Assembly (NCBI GenBank): GCA_030710605.1
Contig: CP092877.1
Span: 5,139,569 to 5,203,568, forward strand
DNA: 64,000 nucleotides
Origin: Cordylochernes scorpioides
Lineage: Eukaryota; Arthropoda; Arachnida; Pseudoscorpiones; Chernetidae
Direction of reading: 5' to 3'
The position numbers were made by a program, and so were the translations under genes. Position 1 is the first letter of the stretch, and every line of letters starts with the position of its first letter. The notes beneath the pieces were generated by a model. It saw nothing but the letters and a program-made list of their open reading frames with translations. It was not told the origin of the DNA and did no database searches. This document shows, piece after piece, positions 38,975 through 49,772 of the stretch.

Positions 38975-41900
38975 ATGCAAGCTCCATTAATTAAGTGTGT
39001 GCAACAAAATTTAAGAAAAAGCATAAACGCAACAAATGAGCTCCTGGCTCAGATAGCTAACGACCCACCAGACATATTATTTATTCAGGAGCCCTACACA
39101 GTGAACAATGTTGTTATTTTTGGCGGAGAAGAGCATTCAGTTCTAACAGCTAAAGGAAACAAGATAAACTCGGCAACAATAATTTTAAATAAAGGATTAA
39201 AATACAATAAGATAGATCAATTCACCAACTCATTTTGTACCACAAGCTCAATACCTTTATCAAAGTCAAATATTATTACAGCGAATTTTTACATTCTCCC
39301 CAATTCTTTTTCAGAAACCCATCAAAAGTTTATTGAGGAAATTTTGGAAGCTTTCAAAAATCAACCGATTCTGCTTTGTGGGGATTTTAACTCTAGGCAT
39401 CCCGTCTGGTATGATCGAAAGACAAATTCAAATGGTCACAAACTTCATTCAATAGTGAACCAACACAATCTCTTCATCCATAATATTAAAACTACAACGT
39501 GTCGTAATTCTAGCGTGATCGACCTCACTATCTCCAACAGAAATTCAATCAGTCTATTAAAAAACTGGAATACATCCATAATGACGGACACCTCCGATCA
39601 CGTGACAATAACCTACGAGATCGTTAGTAAAGACAATAGTCATATAAACGGTTATAAATCAACGTGGAAATTCAGCGAAACTGACGCAAACTGGAATGCA
39701 TTTTTTGAAAAATTTTCCTTCCCCGAATTGCTAAGCCTCGTGGATGAAACAAACCGGTTAAAAAATTCCGAAAGCGTAGATAGAGCTGTTTTAAAACTCA
39801 CAGATATTATCAGTGAAGCAGCTTACGCATCCCTCAAGTTAAAATCAACCATAAACAAAAACAAAGTCAAATTCAAATGGTGGACGAATAAACTTGAAAA
39901 AATGAAAAATGATTTTAATTATATAAGAAATTTATTCTATCGCGCGCGCGCGGCAAAATAATTAATGAAAAATTCTTTAAAGCTGCTCGTAACAAATATA
40001 ATAAAGCCATTAACAAGGCAAAATTTAAAAGCTGGAGATTCTTTCTCGAATAAAATGAATCAACTAATCCTTTTGGGAACACTTATAAAACTTTCAAAAC
40101 CTTAAAAGCATCATTTAACACAACAGGGATTCCATTGATAGACAACGCACCGGATTTTGCTAGGACTTCAAAAATGGAAAGTTTACTGAACGATCTTTTC
40201 CCGGACGATGATATTTCTTCCGAGGAGGAACTTCACAAAGCAACTAGATATTACTCGCCAATTTACAATAATAGAAACAAAGTGATCATAAGCCTAAAAG
40301 ATATCGAATCAATTATTGTATTATTGAAAAATAAGAAAGCACCTGGATCAGATAATATTAGCAATAATATGATAAAATACGCCTACCCTAGGATTTCCAT
40401 AATCCTCCATCAAATATTTGAAAAATGTATAAGTTTGGGATATTTCCCAGATTATTGGAAAAACTCTTTTGTGAAAGTAATTCCTAAAGTAGATAAAACT
40501 AGTTATGATGTTAGTAAAAGCTACAGACCAATTTCCTTGCTATCAAACATTTCAAAAATTTTCGAAAACGTAATTAAAAACAAACTTACTACCTTTTATG
40601 ACGAAAACAATTTGATGAGTCATAGACAACACGGCTTCTCCAGGCATAAATCAACAATTACTGCTATGAAAGAGCTGACTGAAACTATTCTGGAACACAA
40701 GCAAAGAGAACTGACGGCGTTGATCGCAGTGGACTTATCAGGGGCTTTTGATAATGCATGGTGGCCAGCTATAATAAAAAGAATGGATTTAGACAACGTT
40801 CCCAGCTCTCTGATTCAAATCATCCAATCCTATTTGAATAATAAAAGGACAGTTTGTCTGTCATACGGTGGCAAAATGGTCTCCAAAAACCTTACTAAGG
40901 GATGTCCTCAGGGTAGTCCACTGTCACCGTTATTATGGAACATCTTGCTAAACGATATTTTAATGAATTTTATATCTACAAACGCTGAAATTATCTGCTA
41001 CGCGGACGACATCTCTATTGTATGTTGGCATTATAATTTAGAGGGTCTAAAAACTGAGTTAGTGAACACCCTAAACTATGTCACTCAATGGTGTCGCTCA
41101 AACAAGTTAAAAATAAATCCAGAAAAAAACAAATTTGATTCACTTCCACAATTTCCATAGGTTCCAGTTGGAATTTCAAAAAACCGTCATAAAACCTTCA
41201 AATGAAATCAAAATTTTGGGAATGAAATTATCTAATCATAGGTTCAAAACCAAAATAAATTTCACCCCGCACATCAATGAGATTTTGCATAAGGCGCACC
41301 GCATGAAAAATCTGCTTTTTTCCCTCAGCGGCAAAATATGGGGTATAAACTCTAATAAAAGGTTAATTTTGTATAAGACGCTAATTAGACCTATTCTAAC
41401 ATATGGAGCTGAAATTTGGTTTTACCAAATAAATAACCGCTGTAAACAGAAATTAAATTCGATGCAATACCAAATTGTTCTTTGGGCTACTAGATCGTTT
41501 AAAACATCTTCCTCAAATTGTGTCCACTGTCTGGCAGAGATCCCATTCCTGACTGATTTTATCGAATCAAGATTGATTAAATATGAATTGGACCAACTAA
41601 GCGAGGAAGACCAACGAACGTTCAGTCCACATTCTCCTTCAATAATAAATGGATTTTTAAGAACAAGAATGGAAGATATGTTTTCTAATACAAGTGATCA
41701 CTTTCGTCTCTTTTTCCCTTTGGGCATTCCAAAATATTTCCGCCCTGACTTTTACAATGTGCAATTCGTTACTGGTCATGGAAATTTCGGAGATTTTTTG
41801 TTTCGAATAGGAGCTATAGACGATCCGGGATGTTTATGTGGAAAGAGAAAGCAGGATTCCAGTCATCTGCTTCTTGAGTGCCCAATCTTCCAGAACTACA

Positions 41901-42025
41901 GAAACCGGGAAAACATCGAATACAAGGATCTTTTTATGTTTGTAAATAGTAAGGACTCGTATTTTAAATTTAGAAAATTCTGTAAATATATCTATGATTT
42001 TCTCTCTTGGTTAAAAAAACCTTAA
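38975..42025 (+). pseudogene. LINE B ORF2: APE-type endonuclease, RT, C-terminal zinc finger
   Basis: The native start is probably ATG 38975 (MQAPLIKCVQQNLRKS). Endonuclease motifs are FIQEPYTVNN, ILLCGDFNSRHPVW and TSDHVTITYE. A (CG)6 run at 39941-39952 shifts the frame, and one stop lies near 40050 where Glu is expected. RT is open from 40135: YRPISLLSNISKIFE, IAVDLSGAFDNAWW, GCPQGSPLSPLLWN and the catalytic YADDISIVC. A second shift near 41150 leads to the C-terminal part with CLCGKRKQDSSHLLLEC and a stop at 42025. The few lesions indicate a fairly recent insertion. Confidence 0.9.
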
Positions 42026-42256
42026 TTATTGACTATTTGTATATTCTTTTTTTTTGGTTTGTTTATTTTGTCTGTTGTGATGTAAAATCAAGAATGATTT
42101 TAACGTCCTCTTTCTTATCTTTTCAAATCTTGTAATTATTTAATTTTAATTTTTTTTAATGTAATATAGTATCTGAATTTAGTGTTGTTATTGACGCAAG
42201 CATCCCTTGTAGGGATATCGCGTCTGATTTGATAAATAAATAAATAAATGTATGAC

Positions 42257-43282
42257 TTGTTGTGATGATTATTGATAAATTACTAAATGATGGCTATGTG
42301 CAGTGATTTTAAGAATGTAGCAGGCGTACATTTCCAAATACCAAAAACTTGTTTTTATTTTCCATTAAATGAGTATTTTTAAGTTGAAAAAGGCTTTTAT
42401 TCAAAGAAGAAATTATTTTAAAAACGAATATGTTAAAATGATTGTACAGTCTAACGGTTTATTAATATTATTTTTTTAATGTTATAATGTATAAAAGAGA
42501 GAGGGAGAGAGAAATATAAAAATTATTTTTAAAATGTTTAAAATGAAGGATTTTATTGTAATATCAAAATAAATTTACAGCCTTGAGCTAAAGTGGCTCT
42601 AATATATTTCAGTTTAAATTTCATATAATGAGAAGTAATATAGGTGATTGAGAGAGAGAGAGAGGTTTAGAATATAGTGATGGGTATATAATTGATTTCA
42701 TGAAACTCAAAATATGATCCAAGAAAAAAAAACGAATTTGTATAAATGAAATGGAAAATAGATGTTAATTTGCAGGAGCTAAAATGAAATGATATAATTG
42801 AAATAAAATATATTTAAATATTAATTACAAATGTTTATGTGTAAAATAAGTTGTACTCGCAGTACAAAGGTGTTCGTTGGAGTGTAGTCGGAAAGTTCGC
42901 ACTGGTTGATGTAGCCATGGTGATGATTGGCACAGTCGAGGAGGAAGGAGTTCTTGTCGTCAGGTGAAGCGTGGATATTTGCGGCGAGCACGTTAGACGT
43001 ATAATGGTGAAATGATGAAAGGTTTGTTGCCTTGGAAGAAAGTCCATCTCCATGAGATTGGGAGCGGTAATGTTTCGGATGGATTCCGTGAGTTGTGCCA
43101 CTATGTCCGTGGCATGGTGGTGATCTCCGGCGTCACTCTGCTCTCCAGGTTCCATTCTATATGCGCTGTCCTTGGTATAATCCTGGCGGCTGATTGATAT
43201 GGTAGGCAGGAACTATGCAGGCATGGGGCCTACAGTGGGCTCAGGCGTCAATGGTTAGCACAAGAGGACGAGACAGGTTGTA
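42257..43282. other. AT-rich region with AG microsatellites and an unassigned ORF
   Basis: GA-rich runs occur near 42500 and 42650. A 106-residue minus-strand ORF at 42835-43155 (MEPGEQSDAGDHHHATDIVA...) begins like a retrotransposon gag and is GC-richer than its surroundings, but has no zinc knuckle or other decisive motif. Confidence 0.4.
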
Positions 43283-43440
43283 TGTCACCTCAGAGAGATA
43301 CTAGCCCTGAAGACGCGGACATGGTGCAGGAGGTTGTGATTTACATGAGGAAGAAATGATCTGATTCTTCCTCTCATGTAAATCACAACCTCCTGGAACT
43401 TTTCCGCGTTTTCAGAGCTGGGCCTCTCTCTGAGGAGACA
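43283..43440. repeat. Large imperfect palindrome, 73/76-base arms with a 9-base loop
   Basis: TGTCACCTCAGAGAGA at the left pairs with TCTCTCTGAGGAGACA at the right, and the inner 30 bases around TGTGATTTACATGAGGAAGAA are a nearly perfect inverted repeat with spacer ATGATCTGA at 43356-43364. It could be a foldback or MITE. No ORF. Confidence 0.8.
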
Positions 43441-44005
43441 TAATTTTTAAAAAATATATACACATAAATATATATATATATTGAAATTTTGAAAAAGGAA
43501 TAATCTGACCTTTTTTAATTATTTTATTCTTTTTTTACACACGCATATATGTTATATCAAATATTTTTGAGATTGAAAGAGATTGTTATTTTTATGATAA
43601 ATTTGTTTGTTATAGAATTTTCTTAGCTTGTTTAAGGATACATGAGTATTTTGTTATATTTGCTGGTTCTATTAAGTACATTGATACTAAATGGTATTAG
43701 TATGCAGTCGTGTAAAATCTTGAAGATATAAATAAAAAAACAGTTTAGATCAGAATTAGCTTTAATTGAGCTTGAGGAATATAAATACATAATTGAGGTA
43801 GAAATACCTGATTTGAGGCGCGCGTAAAGAAGAAAATAAAATATTAAATATTTACATATGTACAAAATATTTGAGCGGGCAAACGGGAAACAACAACAAT
43901 AGGTTCATATAGGGAAAGCCGCGACATCTGGCGGCCGATTTAAACAGAGATATTTGTTCTATAAATTATAATTTTGGTATATAATACAATTTTTATATAA
44001 CATAT
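43441..44005. other. AT-rich spacer, nothing recognised
   Basis: About 560 bases between the palindrome and gypsy G4; one small island near 43915 (GCCGCGACATCTGGCGGCCG). Confidence 0.5.
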
Positions 44006-44290
44006 TGTTGCACCAGGTTGCGGCTTGGCAGACTCTTCAGCCTTGATTCTCTCCTGTGCTGGGTCTTGCATCTTACCAGAGCGTGTTTCAACCATCCTAC
44101 AAATTTATATAAGGGAATAATGAGATAAGTCTACTTTAAGTAGCCTCCAGAATAATTTATTTATTTATTTCTCACATCAAAGAGAGCAGTGAAGTCACAC
44201 GTGTACCTAAATACAAATGATGATTCTATAATACATATGTTCTGTTTATAATACATATATTCTGTTTAATGAAATAAATAAATATAAAAT

Positions 44291-45149
44291 ACTAGCGGAT
44301 GTGTACCCGGCTTCGCCCGGATTTTATCCGAGTGAAAGTTTGCCTAACGAATATTATATATTATGAAGTATAATAAACAATGCTAAAGATTAGTTTTAAT
44401 TATTAATCAAGATTGTGTGTGAATATGTGAGAAAGATGTAATATCGTTGTTGTTTTCTTGGCCGACTGTTTTACATATGGTGTTATCTTAAAATTGCTTG
44501 CTTTGAATATTTTTTTAGATTGAGTTGAATGAATTGCTGATATTCTTTTTGTATTTATATATAAATAAAATTAACTCTGTTGATTTTTTTGTATTTAATC
44601 GATAACAGCGAAGTTACGCATGTTAAAGTTAGGAAAAATATTTTGATGTTAAGCAAAACCTGCTCCATCTCGTTTTACATAAATGTTGAAAATTTGGTCG
44701 AAATTGATGCATTGTAACGAAAGTTTTTAGCGAACACCACTTATGAAATTTGCATTTTATTAATATAGATTTCCATTTTATTAATATAGATATAATATAA
44801 ATGAGTTTTAAAAATTGTTTAAAAAAATGCATCGGCCGGGAATCGAACCCTGGCCACCCGCGTGGCAGGCGAGCATTCTACCACTGAACCACCGATGCTT
44901 TAAAAAAATCAAATTCATTTATCGTCGCGACCAGTGCTGCGCCCTAGCGGTAAAAGACTGGAACTAACGCTTTTTGGTTTTTTATTTTTTTAAAAAAGCA
45001 CATTAACTTTTTTAGTTTTTTGAATAGCCTATATGTTAAACGAAATCTTCAGCTACCTACATGCGAAATTCCATAATGATTGAGTCAGTAGATTTTGCGT
45101 GATGCGATAACAAACATCGATTTCGCATTTCATTTATATATATATAAGG
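44291..45149. mobile_element. 859-bp interspersed repeat (CGGCTTCGCC type) inserted in the G4 3' LTR
   Basis: The left end ACTAGCGGATGTGTACCCGG continues CTTCGCCCGG; the right end has GTCAGTAGATTTTGCGTGATG and AACAAACATCGATTTCGCAT, then TATATATATAAGG. Such ends are common on insect RTE-related short elements. Comparison with the intact LTR fixes both borders. A 5' fragment of the same family is at 14785. No ORF. It contains the tRNA-Gly-like sequence. Confidence 0.7.
44828..44898 (-). tRNA. tRNA-Gly (anticodon GCC), possibly a retro-inserted copy
   Basis: The minus strand folds as a cloverleaf. The acceptor is GCATCGG/CCGATGC and the D arm carries TGGTTCAGTGGTAGAAT. The anticodon stem CTCGC/GCGGG encloses CTGCCAC with anticodon GCC, and the T loop is TTCGATT. 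The T stem has one A-G mismatch. A T7 run follows as Pol III terminator. TTTAAAAAAAT flanks the gene on both sides (44818-44828 and 44899-44909), suggesting insertion of a tRNA sequence with an 11-bp duplication. It lies within a repeat, so it may be a pseudogene. Confidence 0.8.
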
Positions 45150-45227
45150 ATAATTTTGAATTTAAAATATATGAAAAATAATATTACAAATTAAAATAAA
45201 ATAGGTTCATTAGCCATGATGCAACAC

Positions 45228-46025
45228 TTATCCCTCTCCAGGGGTCGTCACGTCCTCGTGAGTTACCTCATCAATTCTCTCAAAATAGGGTTTGAGTCTT
45301 GAGACATGGACAATCAATGGGTCTTGGCCAGGATTATCTTTCGGCTCGATTAAGTAATTTATGTTAGACAGCTTCTTTGATATTCGATATGGGCCAAAAT
45401 ATTTTCTCAATAGTTTTCACATTTTCCGATTTTCCTGACTGGTGTCCAAACTGCCACTAATTTTCGTCGTAATCGTCCATGTTAGTCCGTTAGTCTGGGG
45501 GTGGTAGCTCGTTGTGAAGCAGTGTTTAACTTTGCACATTTTCATTACCTCCTTCATCAAATTGCTAGTGAATTGTGAACCTCTCTCGCTAATAAGAAAT
45601 CTTGGGGCCCCGTGACGTAAAATAATATGTTCGATTAAAAATGTAGAGACTTCTTTAACGGTTGCTTCTGATACTGCCTTTGTTTCAGCCTACTTGGTAT
45701 AATAATCAGTCAACACAATTATCCACTTCCTTCTTCTTTTCGTTGATGGCAAGGGGCCAACAAAGTCAATTCCGATTCTTTCAAAAGGGTAGTTAGTTGG
45801 GGGGATAGGTTGTAAAAGTCCAGAAGGCAAGTGATTTGAACCTTTCCGACTTTGGCAAAGGTGGCACGTCTTTACAAATTCTGAAACATCTTTCAACATG
45901 GAAGGCCAATAGTATTTATTCTTCAATCGGTAAGTGGTTCTGGCGACGCCCAGATGGCCATTCAGCATATGGTTGTGGTATTCACTCATGATTTCCTTCC
46001 TTATCTTCTTTGGCACTACCAGCAA
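45228..46025 (-). pseudogene. Integrase of gypsy G4
   Basis: 46025-45690 has the zinc finger (HNHMLNGHLGVARTTYRLKN...CHLCQ) and the first catalytic motif, RIGIDFVGPLPSTKRRRKW, then LTDYYTK, where a stop interrupts. The middle part, about 45690-45415, is readable in broken frames (RGSQFTS-like; INHCFTTSYHPQTN-like). The C-terminal part, 45410-45228, resembles the usual tail (MRKYFGPYRISKKLSNINYL, VHVSRLKPY). The stop codon lies directly before the 3' LTR. Confidence 0.82.
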
Positions 46026-47395
46026 CCATGCCTACCTTCAGGATTTGGATTTTTCTTGTAGAGACACCCATTTTCTTCTTTGAAATTCTGTGTAATTGAA
46101 CGCTTGTTTGCACTAAGGTTCTCCTTAATATTCTCAATAAAATCATCCTTTTCGTCTATTATTTGATTCAGAAATAGTCTTTCATAATCTTCGTCCCATT
46201 CGTTTTCCGGTAAGGGTCCTCTAGATAGACCATCAGCGTCCAGATGTTTTTTACCCGATTTGTGTATAATTTCGAAATTATATTCCTGAATCTTCAGTGC
46301 CCATCGTGCTAATCGGCCGGTCGGATCTTTCAGATTCTTAAGCCAGCATAGTGCGTGATGATCAGTTACGATTTTGAAGTGCCTTCCATATAGGTAGGGT
46401 CGTAACTTGGACATTGACCACACAACAGCTAGACATTCATTTTCGGTAGTCGAATAATTTTGCTCAGGTTTGCTCAGTGTTCGACTTAAATATGAGATCA
46501 CCTTTTCTTTATCGCCGAACTTTTAGACTAATGTTGCACCCAGGCCGATGTTAGATGCGTCAGTATGAATGTAAGTAATTGCATTCGGATCAAAGTGCCC
46601 TAAAATTGGGGGATTTATCAATGCTACTTTAAGGGTTTGAAATGCTTTTTCTTGATTTTCTGTCCAGGTAAAAGGTACATTCTTTTTTATAAGACTGGTT
46701 AATGGATCGGCAATTTTTGAAAAACCTTTGATAAATTTTCTATAATATGAGCACATTCCTAAAAATGATTGAACTTCTTTTATCTTTTTGGGCCGAGGAA
46801 AATCTCTAATAGCCTTGATATTATGCTCCGTTGGTTTTATACCATGTTGATTAGTTATATGGCCAAGAATCTCCAGTTCTTCGAAAGCAAATTGGCATTT
46901 TATGTTGTTCAATTTTAAATTAGCCTCGCGAAAACATCTTAAAACAGCTTCTATTCTCTTGAGATGTGTTGAAAAATCCGAGCTATAAATGATTACGTCA
47001 TCTAGATAACATAAGCAAATTTGCCATCTAAGATTACCAAGCATATTTTCTATGTTCCTCTCAAATGTAGCAGGGGCATTGCATAGACCAAAGGGCATTA
47101 CGTTGAACTCATATAGGCCATGTGCTGTAGTGAAGGCTGTCTTTTCTTTATCTTTCTCCTCAACCTCTACTTGCCAATATCCGGATTTAAGGTCAATTGC
47201 TGAAAAGTATTTGAATCCTTGAAGTGTATCCAATACTTCATCAATTCTGGGAATTGGGTAAACATCCTTAACTGTTACATCATTCAATTTTCTGTAGTCA
47301 ACGCAAAATCTGTACTTACCATCTCGCTTCTTGACCAAGATTACAGGGAAGGACCATGGACTCGAGGATGGTCTAATTATGCCGTCTCTGAGCAT
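46016..47395 (-). pseudogene. RT and RNase H of gypsy G4
   Basis: 47395-46523 is an open RT domain: IIRPSSSPWSFPVILVKKRD, RFCVDYRKLND, FSAIDLKSGYWQV, MPFGLCNAPATFER and the catalytic CYLDDVIIYS. The connection (QSFLGMCSYYRKFIKGFS) and the start of RNase H (YIHTDASNIGLGATLV) follow. One break near 46510 separates 46501-46016, which continues RNase H (ENECLAVVWSMSKLRPYLYG, KIVTDHHALCWL) and the domain end with ADGLSRGP. Apart from two indels the coding is well kept. Confidence 0.88.
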
Positions 47396-47412
47396 TTCAT
47401 CAATTTGCTCTT

Positions 47413-48279
47413 TTATGATTTCTCGCTCTTTGCGCTCACCCTATACGGCTTGTGTTTGATCGGTTTCGCGCTTTCTGTATCAATCCGATGTTTCGCTAAG
47501 TTGGATCTTCCTAATCCCGACGAAAACAAATCCGCGTACTTTTCCAAAACTTGTTTCAATTGCTCCATTTCCTTATATGATAAATTTTCGTTTATCTGAA
47601 ATTGGGGTTCTTCATGCTTTTTTTGTTCACTTTCTTCTATAAGATTCACTTCGGCTGGCTGGCTTCCAAAGCACAATGTTTGGTTTTTTATTATTTTTAA
47701 TGGTCGAGGGTAAGGTTTTGTTATCCAGATATATGTTTCCTTATTCACAACATTTATTAAGCTTCTCGCTAGTCGAAGTCCATTTGTTTGAAACATTTTA
47801 TGGTTCTCCTCGATGATGTATTCGCCATCCTCTGCTTCTACAAATGCATTAATCAATTTAATAGAAAGTTCTGGTATAATGGCATCCTTTGCACTTTTTA
47901 TTTTTTTCTGTTAATATTTGATTACGTCACGATTTTCTGTCAAGTCATATTTGATTATTTCACGCTGACAATCAATTTTTGCGTTCATTTTCTTAAGAAA
48001 ATCTCGACCAAGTATAAATATTCGCAAATGTGTTCTCATTATCACAAATTGATGTGTAATTGTTTTGTCATCAAATTTTATTTTTAAAATAATATTTCCT
48101 ACGATATCTAATTCTTTGGCATCGGGTCCGGAGCACATTTTATCAGGATTTATTATTTCAAGACCTGTGTTAAGAGCTGTACTACGGTCGACCACTGAAA
48201 GATCGGCGCCTGTATCAATCAAAGCTTCGCAGATACCGATTCTATCCACGCTAATGTTTATTTTATATTTGGGGTCCAA
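47413..48279 (-). pseudogene. Protease and linker of gypsy G4
   Basis: 48279-47911 holds a retropepsin: CEALIDTGADLSVVD as active site and IFILGRDFLKKM as the second conserved strand. After a break, 47856-47413 gives the linker toward RT: LRLARSLINVVNKETYI, then QLKQVLEKYADLFSSGLGRS and HRIDTESAKPIKHKPYR, which is the typical gypsy RT entry. Order and spacing fit one polyprotein split by small indels. Confidence 0.8.
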
Positions 48280-48335
48280 CTTTTTAATTCCATTTATGGT
48301 CGACTTGCTTTGATTGATGGACTCAGGCGCGATGC

Positions 48336-49480
48336 TTAGTTTAAATCTTCTAATGCGGCATATCTATTCCTTGTAGGGATACCAGAGTACGTGCTATTAC
48401 TTACGTCAGCGTAGAGCAGAGGTCTCGACTTCTCAAGTCCATTATCCATTCGGATTTCTTCTTCGACCTTGTCTTGTGTAACTATGGGGTCCTCTTCCAC
48501 AATTCTTACAAACCTGACTCTGCAATACCGCGCTACGTGTCCTGGCTTGTTACACTTGAAACATATTGGTCTCCCGTCTTCTGTCCTATTTCTGTTTGAA
48601 TCTGGACTCTTATTGTATGTTTTCCTTGGGTAGACCGGTTTTGACTCAGGTTTGGGAGTGTAATATCGACTAGGGGCAGATACCTGGGGCAGAGGCTTGT
48701 TCTGGTAGTACCTCGGAGTGGGGGCCTGGGGCTTGGAGGTGTTCTGGTAGTACCTCGGAGCGGGGGGGCCATTCTGATATGGTCTTCTGAACGACGTAGC
48801 ATTCTTCCATTGCTCTTGATGATGGGGACGAGGAGAGCGTGGTCCATTATATAGAGCTTTTGATTTTTCTGTACGTTCTTGGTAATTCTTTTCGAACAAA
48901 TCCAGCTTTTTACAAATTTCTAGAAGTTCGTTTGTATTTCTAGGAGGGTTGAGGTGGAGGGCAAAAGAGTATTCCTTCTTTAATCCTCCAATAACCCAGT
49001 CTATTTTAGTCTCTTCTTCCATTTGGGGGTCGACCTTGTTGCACAGTACAAGAATATCCTCTGCGAACCTGATTGCAGGTTCATTCCACTGTTACATCCT
49101 GTTCAGTCTCATCTTCATTTCCTCTTTGTTGGCGTCTGAGGCAAAATCCTCAATTAGGCGGCTCTTGAAATTTTCCCAGCTGGTGAAACTTATCTTGTGT
49201 AGGTTCAGCCAGGTTTTGGCGCTACCAATCATATTCATGGCAGCATAACGGGAGATAATGTAGTCTGCCCAATGGTACAGGAAGCCAATTTCTTCAAGAG
49301 ATTCAATCCATGGGCGAGGGTCTTCCGTTCCATCATACTCGGGGATGTCGATGTTGGGGTTCAGGACAACTGGGTCGGAACTTGCATCTCTACCAATTGT
49401 TGCACCAGGTTGCGGCTTGGCAGACTCTTGATTCTCTCCTGTGCTGGGTCTTGCATCTTACCAGAGCGTGTTTCAACCAT
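48336..49480 (-). pseudogene. Gag of gypsy G4, reading frame beginning inside the LTR
   Basis: In the 3' LTR copy the frame MVETRSGKMQDPAQERIK... runs to the LTR end and is in phase with gag sequence just past the 5' LTR (IGRDASSDPVVL, then DIPEYDGTEDPRPWIESLEE). So gag begins in the LTR, probably at the ATG at 49456, because 49480 is only ~10 bases from the TATA box. In the 5' LTR a 7-base deletion breaks it. A stop near 49094 also interrupts. From 49022 the frame is open: EEETKIDWVIGGLKKEYSFA, then a Pro/Tyr-rich repeat (PRYYQN) and a zinc knuckle, CFKCNKPGHVARYC. It would coat the element RNA. Confidence 0.75.
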
Positions 49481-49772
49481 CCTACAAATTTATATAAGGG
49501 AATAATGAGATAAGTCTACTTTAAGTAGCCTCCAGAATAATTTATTTATTTCTCACATCAAAGAGAGCAGTGAAGTCACACGTGTACCTAAATACAAATG
49601 ATGATTCTATAATACATATATTCTGTTTATAATACATATATTCTGTTTATAATACATATATTCTGTTTAATAAAATAAATATATAAATATAAAATATAAT
49701 TTTGAATTTAAAATATATGAAAAATAATATTACAAATTAAAATAAAATAGGTTCATTAGCCATGATGCAACA
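49398..49772 (-). repeat. 5' LTR of gypsy G4
   Basis: 375 bp, TGTTGCACC...GATGCAACA on the plus strand. In element orientation it has a TATATAA box near 49490 and ATG codons at 49480 and 49456 before its end. It lacks 7 bases present in the 3' LTR near 44038. Confidence 0.9.

Larger units (their letters stand above)
38674..42256 (+). mobile_element. R1/I-like LINE, copy B, 5'-truncated, with target duplication
   Basis: The LINE body is 38683-42247, ending in a TAAATAAATAAATAAAT tail. ATGTATGAC flanks it at 38674-38682 and 42248-42256, a 9-bp target duplication. The 5' end is truncated within ORF1. ORF1 remnant, endonuclease, RT and a C-terminal zinc finger are present; no RNase H was seen. 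Confidence 0.9.
44006..45226 (-). repeat. 3' LTR of gypsy G4, split by an insertion
   Basis: 44006-44290 and 45150-45226 match the 5' LTR; 44291-45149 is foreign. The polypurine tract adjoins at 45227-45239. Confidence 0.88.
44006..49772 (-). mobile_element. Ty3/gypsy element G4, full length with decayed coding
   Basis: LTRs of 375 bp (49398-49772, and 44006-45226 when the 859-bp insertion is removed) flank minus-strand gag, protease, RT, RNase H and integrase in gypsy order. GGAGAGGGATAAG precedes the 3' LTR as polypurine tract. ATAT is on both sides as a possible 4-bp duplication, in AT-rich DNA. RT has the LDD form of the catalytic box. Confidence 0.92.

Noticed and set aside
43305-43330. 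CTGAAGACGCGGAC in the 43-kb palindrome as a hammerhead
   Set aside because: The GAAA box and stem II are missing on both arms.
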